The position numbers and the translations under genes are program-made. Source: CAYNEI01 sp964396185 (GTDB lineage Archaea > Thermoplasmatota > SW-10-69-26). Taken from it: DNA of 48,682 bases. The stretch is from the NCBI GenBank assembly GCA_964396185.1, contig CAYNEI010000017.1, positions 1-48,682 of the forward strand, in the 5' to 3' direction. Below the pieces are notes generated by a model. The model ran no database searches and was not told the DNA's origin. It saw only the letters and a program-made list of their open reading frames with translations. Below, piece after piece: positions 31,901 to 38,406 of the stretch; the stretch's first letter is position 1; each line of letters starts with the position of its first letter.

Positions 31901-33962
31901 CTCCATCGACGCCATCCAGGCCCAACCGGGAGAGACCCTCTCGCTCGGGCTCACGGTGGCCAACCAGGGCGCCAGCCGTGACACCTACCGCATCACCAGC
32001 AGCGCCCCCACGGAGTTCGGCTCCCCCATCGTTCGACCAGCCCGCCTGGACATCTCGCCAGGCACCCAGAAGGCCTCCAGCATCGAGGTCACCATCCCCG
32101 AGAACGCGGCCACGGGCTCCACGCAGACCGTGACCGCCAGCGTGGCCAGCGAGAACGTGCCCGGGGACCCGGAGACCGTCTCCTACGACATCGACGTCCG
32201 GCCTGCCGGCACCCTCACGCTTACCGCTGAGGAGGACACGGTGCGCGTGGGCCCCGGCGGGGAGACCAGCATCGCGTTCACCATCGAGAACAGCGCGGAC
32301 AGCTCGAAGACCGTGCGCGTCCAGGAGCTCTTCGCGCCTCCAGGGTGGACGACCACGCTGAGCGACCGGGACCAAGGCTCCACGGTGAGCGTGCCCGCCC
32401 AGGGCTCCACACCGTTCACCTACGTCATCACGGCGCCGAGCACGATCCTGGAGGGCTCCCGGTACACCTTCGCCATCCGGGCCGAGGACGACGCTGATGC
32501 CAGCGACTTCGCCAACGGCATGGCGCACGCCGTGGTCAGCGGCCAGGCAGCCGTCGAGCTCGAGCCCGAGGAGACCACCACCGTGGTGGATCGTGGCGGC
32601 TCGAACACGCTCAGCGTGCTCGTGCGCAACCTCGGCACCAGCCCCACCTGGTACGAGCTCGTACCCCAGTTCGAGACCCCGGGCTGGACCGGCGAGATCC
32701 TCGACCAGGATGGCGATCTCATCGAGAACGCCACCATCCGGGTGCCCGAGCAGACCTTCCAGCGCATCCAGCTACAGGTCACAGCTCCCGACGAAGTGTC
32801 CAAGGGCCACAGCGAGGCGGTCACCCTGGTGGCGCGCGCCCAAGGCCAATCCAGCGTGCGTGACACCATCGAACTCACGGCCGAGATCCACGACTTCGAC
32901 ATCGGGCTCGAGGTCATCGGCCCCACGATCAAGGACGCTGCACCCGGCGACGACGTCGAGTACAGGCTCAACGTCACGAACCGCGGCAACGGCATCGACC
33001 GCATCCGATTGAGCTTCGAGGATCTCCAGGGCAGCGCACCGCTCTACCCAGGAAGGACCGATCTCACCGACGACACGACGCCGGAGCTCCAGCCCGGTGA
33101 GACGCTGACGGATGTGAGCGTCTTCCTCCAGGTCCCCAGCCCGAACCAGGGCCCCATCCCCACACCCGAGGGTGTGACCACGGTGCTGCGCGCCAACAGC
33201 ACCCAGGAGTCCGGCGAGACCGGCGTCACGGTCACCAGCCAGGTGATCACACGCCTGGTCAACTACAAGCGCATGGACGTCGACAACGACGGTGCTGACG
33301 AGGTGGCCTTGGATCTCAACCAGGACCCCAGCGACGGGTTCGAGGTCTTCCAGGACAAGGACGCCACGCTGATCTCCAGGGGCGAGCTCAACGAGGCCGA
33401 CAGCGTCGCAAGCGCCGGCCTCTACGATCTGGAAGGCGACGACGACGGCCGCCGCGAGCACATCATCGACACCGACGGCGACGGCTTGGGGGACGTGTAC
33501 TACGACCCCGACCGGGCCCGGGTCTACACGATCCCGTACACCTACGACGCAAACCGGGACGGCGAGCCCGAGCACCCCATCGACGGGGACTTCGACGGGT
33601 TGATCGACGGCACCTACGAAGCCGAGGCGGAGGTGGTGCACAAGACGGTCAACGCTGATTTCTCCGGCGACGGGCGCGACGACGTGCTCATCGACATGGA
33701 CGACGACACGTTCTTCGACACGTTCGTCGACCCGCACGCGACCCCGCAGATCGTCAGCGGTGTCGACCGCGACGGGGACACCTACAAGCTCGACACCGAC
33801 GGCAACGGGAAGATCGACACGCACTATGACGCCCAGACCCAGAGCATCGAGGGCGCCACGGAGGCTAACCTGCAAACCTTCGTGGGCGACTACTGGTACT
33901 TCATCGTGCTCTTCGTGGCTGTGCTGGTGCTCTTCGGCGTGATCGTCGTGCGGCGGTTGTGA
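28908..33962 (+). CDS. Giant anchored Ig-like repeat protein with calcium-loop region
   Basis: A 1684-residue surface protein. After the signal peptide (ALALAALMLTSTVAMLLPP) comes a distinct N-terminal domain with several Cys (about 30-360), then at least six Ig-like NEW3/CARDB domains (LTNNATSRDTYAL, VTNLGDQSETFEL, VANQGASRDTYRI, IENSADSSKTVRV, VRNLGTSPTWYEL, VTNRGNGIDRIRL). From about 1455 there is an Asp/Gly-rich stretch of calcium-type loops (DVDNDGADEV, DTDGDGLGDV, DANRDGEPEH, DFSGDGRDDV, DTDGNGKIDT), then a C-terminal transmembrane helix (FIVLFVAVLVLFGVIVV) and RR. It is probably co-transcribed with the two propeller proteins; a TTTAAG box at 28820-28825 could add a promoter. Confidence 0.85.
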   Translation: MDPTQRRALALAALMLTSTVAMLLPPTTDDASAQGGQDTTIPVPYQQIPGLDTATLYFWEDDPGTSSDTCNIALAEGDASLNANFCAMRVNDPRAPGSGSTETFETRNTTTSASNPPDGAVVRFAMDTDDGTDGAQAATFPFTLRAGSDVIRWAFDYDSNAVCNDGVGTALEFHMRLRLTTPDQPTQGPIISEAIEEACNAPDGDVRDGQGHLVTARADLTSSVEVGQGQILVAEIFPVAATGNLLWSLIFESSTSDSRVQIETPQAIQRAMWATDDGGRHVESFDPNAPESERVLVGRVALRSPFGGDAIPESGLTGALFAPDGTVVELAEDADEVDMTEIRSLRAEDGARKVFRFAQVDGEQVWSYPSGVASGQYTFEVSGDLLGASHRMSTPLAMGSFDFAFRLIDDESTLHQLVPGTSTTFLLQLTNNATSRDTYALSTTSSQAWTVDVAGVDQNDRVSLDPGQTALIRVKLTPPSDATSGDASLVQVTARSITSTATSTVGLQGTIADNVIRDVGLILLQPDAFEIGIGRDTDLPQIFAWNRGTAVDGLQVNIVEDSLSPNDPELFSVDLDQRTFDNVAPGEVVRVPVTVSSTDQVTEGSTFDFNLRVTSVNRATETIEDTINTVVTAIKDFDAFVLDHRNTEAQSSIRFGKFNLSNPNPTPGDACAGGVQGGAPEECGDYSDVTYHRFTVTNLGDQSETFELSLQGNRFTKSSQECVARLPPSSAQERLDEPETGFVRAINVDDVGGEDLIETLEVAPGDTARFFLRVVYDGSTPYLPGTASNPRCVWEAYIVGANITLPGARSSVIDTETRIFGVREDSSGFETRARARLSLDDHVEVGDLWSKLPRQTGITPGEPRTVPFTLSQQAGHEDQVRVTLEPRNLINDLIDEGWTINLTGVDVPIERVSDTEILVPTLEESEIGDAIHATGTDVTLGLRVQAPISGVQENERHTFTVIASQSTQDNEGRTIGSDEVTMGLGIQVGEDFAFELTPSIDAIQAQPGETLSLGLTVANQGASRDTYRITSSAPTEFGSPIVRPARLDISPGTQKASSIEVTIPENAATGSTQTVTASVASENVPGDPETVSYDIDVRPAGTLTLTAEEDTVRVGPGGETSIAFTIENSADSSKTVRVQELFAPPGWTTTLSDRDQGSTVSVPAQGSTPFTYVITAPSTILEGSRYTFAIRAEDDADASDFANGMAHAVVSGQAAVELEPEETTTVVDRGGSNTLSVLVRNLGTSPTWYELVPQFETPGWTGEILDQDGDLIENATIRVPEQTFQRIQLQVTAPDEVSKGHSEAVTLVARAQGQSSVRDTIELTAEIHDFDIGLEVIGPTIKDAAPGDDVEYRLNVTNRGNGIDRIRLSFEDLQGSAPLYPGRTDLTDDTTPELQPGETLTDVSVFLQVPSPNQGPIPTPEGVTTVLRANSTQESGETGVTVTSQVITRLVNYKRMDVDNDGADEVALDLNQDPSDGFEVFQDKDATLISRGELNEADSVASAGLYDLEGDDDGRREHIIDTDGDGLGDVYYDPDRARVYTIPYTYDANRDGEPEHPIDGDFDGLIDGTYEAEAEVVHKTVNADFSGDGRDDVLIDMDDDTFFDTFVDPHATPQIVSGVDRDGDTYKLDTDGNGKIDTHYDAQTQSIEGATEANLQTFVGDYWYFIVLFVAVLVLFGVIVVRRL

Positions 33963-35203
33963 GGCGCTTGCAAGCCAGCTTCCTCGGAGGCGCCCGAGAG
34001 GTCGGTCGGCTCGGCCTGGTGGTGGGCTCGGGCCCGTCCCGGCTCCTGCTGGACTACGGGCTGGCCCCCTCGGATCCTCCCGCCTACCCGAAGCCAGCTC
34101 CGCCCATCACGGCTGCGTTGCTCACGCACGCGCACTTGGACCACGCCGGCATGATGCCAGCCATCGCCCACGAGTACAACGCGCCGATCTACGCCACGGG
34201 TCCCACGCTGGACATCGCCGAGCTGCTGTGCCGGGACTGCCTCAAGGTCCACAGGCTCGAGGGCTACGGGGCGCCCTACCAGGACTTCGCCATCCAGCAG
34301 CTCGAGACCGCTGGTCGCGAGATCACCTGGCGCACGCCCTTCGATGTGGACGGCTGGCAGATCCAGGCCGAGAACTCCGGGCATATCCCAGGCTCGAGCA
34401 TGTTCCGGGTCCAAGCGGACTCCAGTATGCTGTTCACCGCGGATCTCAACACCGCCGAGTCCCATCTCGTCGAGCCAGCCCAACCCGTGGGTTGCAACAC
34501 GCTCGTCATCGAGGGTACGTATAGCGGGCGCGAGCACGAGCCACGCGAGCAGGTGGAGAAGCGGTTCCGGGAGACCGTGCAAGCGAGCCTCGATGCTGGC
34601 GGCACCGTGATCATCCCCAGCTTCGCGGTTGGCCGCACCCAGGAGATCCTGCTCGCCCTGGACGGCATCGATGCCCCCATCCACCTGGATGGCATGGGCG
34701 GGAGGGTCACCGAGATCTTCCTGCGTCACGCCAGCTACCTGCGCGACCACGCCAAGCTCTCCCGGGTCTACAACCGGGTCGAGCGTGTGCGCGGGAACCG
34801 GGACCGCAAGCGCGCCAGCCAACCCGGCAACGTGGTGGTGACCACCAGCGGCATGCTCGAGGGCGGCCCGGTGCTCAGCCACCTGGAGCGCATGCACGAC
34901 GACCCGAACAGCGCCGTGCTCATCACCGGCTACCAGGTCGAGGGCACCAACGGGCGCCGGTTGCTCGACGACGGGGTCATCGCACTGGACCACCGCACCG
35001 TGCGCGTCAACGCCCGCGTGGAACGCTTCGACTTCTCGGGTCATGCCGGCCACAGCGAGCTCGTGGCCTTCGCTGAAGGCTGCACGCCGGACAAGATCGT
35101 CGTCTGCCACAGTGATGACCCCGAACCCCTGATGGCCGATCTGGAGACCATCACCGACGATGTGATCGCGCCCAGCAACGGCGAGATCTTCTCCATGCCC
35201 TGA
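33959..35203 (+). CDS. Beta-CASP family RNA nuclease (aCPSF2-like)
   Basis: A 414-residue metallo-beta-lactamase/beta-CASP nuclease. The metal site is clear (LLTHAHLDHAGMMP, SGHIPGSSMF, FTADLN), as are beta-CASP motifs (IEGTYSGREHEPRE; FAVGRTQEILLAL; TTSGMLEGGPVL; FSGHAGHSELV; VCHSDDPE). There is no N-terminal KH pair, so it fits the shorter aCPSF2 group rather than aCPSF1. In the motif around FSGHAGH the usual Asp after Ala is Gly. The GTG start overlaps the stop of the giant surface protein as GTGA, placing an RNA enzyme at the end of a surface-protein operon. Confidence 0.92.
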   Translation: MRRLQASFLGGAREVGRLGLVVGSGPSRLLLDYGLAPSDPPAYPKPAPPITAALLTHAHLDHAGMMPAIAHEYNAPIYATGPTLDIAELLCRDCLKVHRLEGYGAPYQDFAIQQLETAGREITWRTPFDVDGWQIQAENSGHIPGSSMFRVQADSSMLFTADLNTAESHLVEPAQPVGCNTLVIEGTYSGREHEPREQVEKRFRETVQASLDAGGTVIIPSFAVGRTQEILLALDGIDAPIHLDGMGGRVTEIFLRHASYLRDHAKLSRVYNRVERVRGNRDRKRASQPGNVVVTTSGMLEGGPVLSHLERMHDDPNSAVLITGYQVEGTNGRRLLDDGVIALDHRTVRVNARVERFDFSGHAGHSELVAFAEGCTPDKIVVCHSDDPEPLMADLETITDDVIAPSNGEIFSMP

Positions 35204-35251
35204 CGGTTGAGCAGCGTCGCGTTTTTCAACCCCCAGGCCTCTTCCAGGTCC

Positions 35252-35965
35252 ATGGGAGCCATGTGGGCCAGACCCGGCGGGCTACTGCTCGTGCTCGCCT
35301 GCCTGCTCTTGCTGCTACCGAGCGCATCGGCCCAGCTCCCCAACTTCGGGCTCCACGGCTCCACCTCGCCTGAGACGGTGACCTGGACCGAGGCTCCGGA
35401 GTCCGGGCTGGGGACGTACAACGCCACCCTGGTCGTGCGCACCCAGCTCCCCTGGGGTCCTTGCGCGTGTCCCCTCACCGCCTCAACGAGCGTCGAACTC
35501 GACGCCAGGCCCCTGGACCGGAACTCGCCCCTGGAGATCCGCTCCATGGATCCGACCACGTACGAGATCGACTGGTGGGCCGGCGAGCCCGTGCCTGAGC
35601 CCAAGAACCCCAGCGTGCATATCCAACGCGTCAACCTCACCTTCGTGGTGGACCACTGGCCCCAGGACCGTCGCCTGGGCTTCCAGATCGAGCCGGCCAG
35701 CGAGATGGCCGACCCCATCTACCGTATCGTGGACTTCCCCGCCCACTACCACCTCCCCCCACCCAACGCCACGGCGCTTGCCCTGGCCAGCTCGGCTGAG
35801 ACCAACGTGAGCGGCACCGGGCCCGGCGGTCAACCCATCGTGGCCTTGGACGGCCGGTCCAACGAGCCTTCCGGGGAGCCCGACGAGCCAGCAACGTGGC
35901 TCGTGACCGGCTTGCTTGTCGGGCTGGCCAGCCTGGCCGTGGTGCTCGGGCGTGGTGACGCCTAG
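35252..35965 (+). CDS. Secreted, C-terminally anchored protein with C-A-C motif (A)
   Basis: A 237-residue protein with a signal peptide (GLLLVLACLLLLLPSASA), a beta-rich extracytoplasmic domain, and a C-terminal helix (WLVTGLLVGLASLAVVLG). It carries LPWGPCACPLTASTSVELDA, a C-A-C motif shared with the next gene. No known family. The ATG at 35252 is chosen because GTTTTTCAAC (35221-35230) lies 27 nt upstream; the frame extends further 5' without need. The two Cys may form a vicinal-type disulfide, bind metal or join partner chains. Confidence 0.75.
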   Translation: MGAMWARPGGLLLVLACLLLLLPSASAQLPNFGLHGSTSPETVTWTEAPESGLGTYNATLVVRTQLPWGPCACPLTASTSVELDARPLDRNSPLEIRSMDPTTYEIDWWAGEPVPEPKNPSVHIQRVNLTFVVDHWPQDRRLGFQIEPASEMADPIYRIVDFPAHYHLPPPNATALALASSAETNVSGTGPGGQPIVALDGRSNEPSGEPDEPATWLVTGLLVGLASLAVVLGRGDA

Positions 35966-36068
35966 CCGCGCACGCCTCCGCGAGCGCGCTTGATGGACCA
36001 GCACAGGCGCGCTCGCGGTCAAAGCATCTATCCTCACGCTTCAAGACCCCACCCCCGACTCGGAGCCC

Positions 36069-36707
36069 ATGGCTGGAAGGACCCCCCGCCGCTGGCTCCT
36101 TGGGCTTGCCCTGTTGACCGCTCTCTCCATGCTGCCTTCGGCAACCGCTCAGGGCGGCGGGAGCGTCCAGTTGAGCTCGAGCCATGTGGCCGAGCCGGCC
36201 GTGCTGCCGGGTGTTTACGGGGTGCCCCTCGAGGTCATCGTTCAGTTCCCCATGGGCATCTGTGCCTGCACCGAGGTCCAGATCGACCTCTTCGCCCAAG
36301 AGGAGGCGTGGAAGAACCGGACGAGCTTCCAGCCAACCTCGCTGATCGTCCACTACGACCCGACTGAGGGGTTCACTAGGCAAGCGATCCGTGAGGACGT
36401 GCATGTTCAGGTCACCGCCCCAGCCGACATGGCCGGCCAAGAGCCCACACGGGTCACCCTGGACGCCCATGCCACCACCGACGGGCCCACCAGCATGCAC
36501 GTGGCACCCACCCAGATCACCCTCGAGTTCCCTGACCTCGTCGACCCTGCCCTGGAGTCGAACGCGGCCGGGAGCGGCGACGGTGCCCCCGGGGACGGCG
36601 AGGAGGACCCTGCCGAGGCGAGCGCGATCCCGTCCGTGGCGCTACCAGGCGTGGTGCTTGCGCTGAGCCTTGTGGCGCTCGTCGCCCGCCGCCGGTCCCT
36701 TGAGTGA
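36069..36707 (+). CDS. Secreted, C-terminally anchored protein with C-A-C motif (B)
   Basis: A 212-residue protein laid out like the preceding one: signal peptide (WLLGLALLTALSMLPSATA), the matching motif FPMGICACTEVQIDLFAQ, a beta-rich domain, a Gly/Asp/Glu linker and a C-terminal helix followed by Arg residues (VVLALSLVALVARRRS). The pair is a likely duplication. ACGCTTCAAG centred about 36041 is 28 nt before the ATG, so it seems to have its own promoter. Function unknown. Confidence 0.75.
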   Translation: MAGRTPRRWLLGLALLTALSMLPSATAQGGGSVQLSSSHVAEPAVLPGVYGVPLEVIVQFPMGICACTEVQIDLFAQEEAWKNRTSFQPTSLIVHYDPTEGFTRQAIREDVHVQVTAPADMAGQEPTRVTLDAHATTDGPTSMHVAPTQITLEFPDLVDPALESNAAGSGDGAPGDGEEDPAEASAIPSVALPGVVLALSLVALVARRRSLE

Positions 36708-36787
36708 GCTCGCCATTTCGAAGCGTCCGTAACAGCCCTTATGGTGGCTTGAGCGGGCTTGAGCTCCACTTGGAGGTCACGCCCCCC

Positions 36788-38281
36788 ATGGACAAGAGCT
36801 TCGCACTCATCGCAGCAGCCCTCATCACGATACCCATCGGCATCGGAACCGTCCTGGCCCAAACCGAGGACACAGACCAAGCGACACCGAACCTCGCCCC
36901 AACAGGTCTCGAACGATCCCCCGCTGACCCGGGCACGGGCGAGAACGTCACGCTCACCGCGACCGTGATCAACGACGGGAACGCGTCGGCAAGCAACTTC
37001 ATCGTCCAGTTCTTCCTCGATGGAGACCAGCTTGGGGGGAACATCAGCGTCGTGGGGCTGGATGCCAACGAGAGCACAGAGATCTCCTCGGAAACGTGGA
37101 ACGCGACCGAAGGTGATCACAACGCCACCGTCATCGTCGACGCTGGCGACGACGTCAACGAGTCCAACGAGGCGGACAACGAGCTCACCGTCGCCTTCAC
37201 CGTCGAAGGCGAGCAGACCGAGGATCCAGGCCAAGCCGATCTGATCGCCGGTGAGCCCAGCCTGGACCCCACCGATCCAGCACCAGGCGACAACGTCACC
37301 TTCACGGCCACGGTGAGCAACGGTGGCAACGCGTCGGCTGGGAACTTCACTGTCCAGTTCCTCCTGGATGGGGAGCAGCTCGGTGAGAACATCACTATCG
37401 AGGGGCTCGCTGCGAACGAGAGCATCGAGATCACCTCGGAGGCGTGGAACGCCAGCGAGGGCGACCACAACGTCACCGTGGTCGTCGACGCTGGCGATGC
37501 GGTGAACGAGTCGGATGAGTCGAACAACGAGGCCACGACCAGCTTCACCGTCGAGGCGAGCTCCGAGGAGCCACCGGAGGAGGGGACCCAAGCCGATCTC
37601 ATCGCCGAGGCCCTCTCTGTCGACCCGAGCGATCCAGAACCCGGTGAGAACGTCACCTTCAGGGCCAACGTGAGCAACGTTGGCAACGCATCGGCCGGGA
37701 ATTTCACCGTGCAGTTCCTCCTGGATGGGGAGCAGCTCGGTGAGAACATCACTATCGAGGGGCTCGCTGCGAACGAGAGCATCGAGATCACCTCGGAGGC
37801 GTGGAACGCCAGCGAGGGCGACCACAACGTCACCGTCGTGCCCGACGCCGGCGACGATGTCGACGAATCCGATGAGTCGAACAACGAGGCCACCACCAGC
37901 TTCACCGTCGAGGCGCCCCCGGAGCACGGAGATGAGGGGGACGAGGGCAAGGATCAGGAGGCCGAGCAGGTCACCATCTGCCACCGCCCACCAGGCAACC
38001 CGGACAACGAGCACACCATCACCATCGGGGAGCCCGCCTGGCAAGCCCACGAAGGCCACGGCGACCACAAGGGTGCCTGCGAGGAGGACGGCGACCACGA
38101 GGAACGCGACGACAACGAGACCAGCACCTCTGGACACGACGACGGGAACGCCAGCGCTGAGCAGGAGGGCAACGAGACCGGATCCTCCGAGAACGATGGC
38201 GACCAAGCCGAGGAGTCAGAGAACGAGGACCGCCGCGGTCCCCCTGACCACGCCAAGGCCGACGGCCGACGCGGACGCTAA
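36788..38281 (+). CDS. Secreted CARDB-repeat protein with CHxPPGNP motif
   Basis: A 497-residue exported protein. The signal peptide (FALIAAALITIPIGIGTVLA) is followed by three CARDB domains of about 119 residues (opening VINDGNASASNFIVQFFLDG, VSNGGNASAGNFTVQFLLDG and VSNVGNASAGNFTVQFLLDG), then TICHRPPGNPDNEHTITI with AHEGHGDHKGAC, a Cys/His-rich motif seen in various secreted bacterial proteins. An acidic Asn/Glu/Asp/Gly tail ends in RRGR with no anchor. Repeats 2 and 3 share 125 identical bases. GGAGG about 12 nt before the ATG supports the start. Role probably adhesion or matrix. Confidence 0.82.
   Translation: MDKSFALIAAALITIPIGIGTVLAQTEDTDQATPNLAPTGLERSPADPGTGENVTLTATVINDGNASASNFIVQFFLDGDQLGGNISVVGLDANESTEISSETWNATEGDHNATVIVDAGDDVNESNEADNELTVAFTVEGEQTEDPGQADLIAGEPSLDPTDPAPGDNVTFTATVSNGGNASAGNFTVQFLLDGEQLGENITIEGLAANESIEITSEAWNASEGDHNVTVVVDAGDAVNESDESNNEATTSFTVEASSEEPPEEGTQADLIAEALSVDPSDPEPGENVTFRANVSNVGNASAGNFTVQFLLDGEQLGENITIEGLAANESIEITSEAWNASEGDHNVTVVPDAGDDVDESDESNNEATTSFTVEAPPEHGDEGDEGKDQEAEQVTICHRPPGNPDNEHTITIGEPAWQAHEGHGDHKGACEEDGDHEERDDNETSTSGHDDGNASAEQEGNETGSSENDGDQAEESENEDRRGPPDHAKADGRRGR
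37355..37836 (+). repeat. 125-bp exact internal duplication in the CARDB gene
   Basis: Bases 37355-37479 and 37712-37836 are identical, 357 bp (119 codons) apart. Flanks on both sides are diverged at synonymous positions, so the identity marks recent conversion or unequal exchange inside repeats 2 and 3. Confidence 0.9.
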
Positions 38282-38323
38282 GCCCAAGATCCAACAGTGA
38301 CCAAGGTCCAGCGATCGCGGGGT

Positions 38324-38406
38324 GGGGGCCTCCGCCGTTTGCGGAGGTCCCCTCGGTAGTTCGGAGGTGCAGCGGTGGGGTTGTAGGGGCCGCTTGCGGC
38401 CCCTAC
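38324..38406. terminator. Two hairpins between convergent genes
   Basis: GGGGGCCTCCGC (38324-38335) pairs with GCGGAGGTCCCC (38341-38352) with one mismatch. GTAGGGGCCGC (38383-38393) pairs perfectly with GCGGCCCCTAC (38396-38406) over a 2-nt loop and overlaps the lhr stop codon. They sit between the ends of the CARDB gene and lhr, so a bidirectional terminator role is plausible. Confidence 0.5.

Noticed and set aside
36407..38206. 599-codon minus-strand frame with apparent repeats
   Set aside because: Its internal repeats merely mirror the CARDB repeats on the coding strand.
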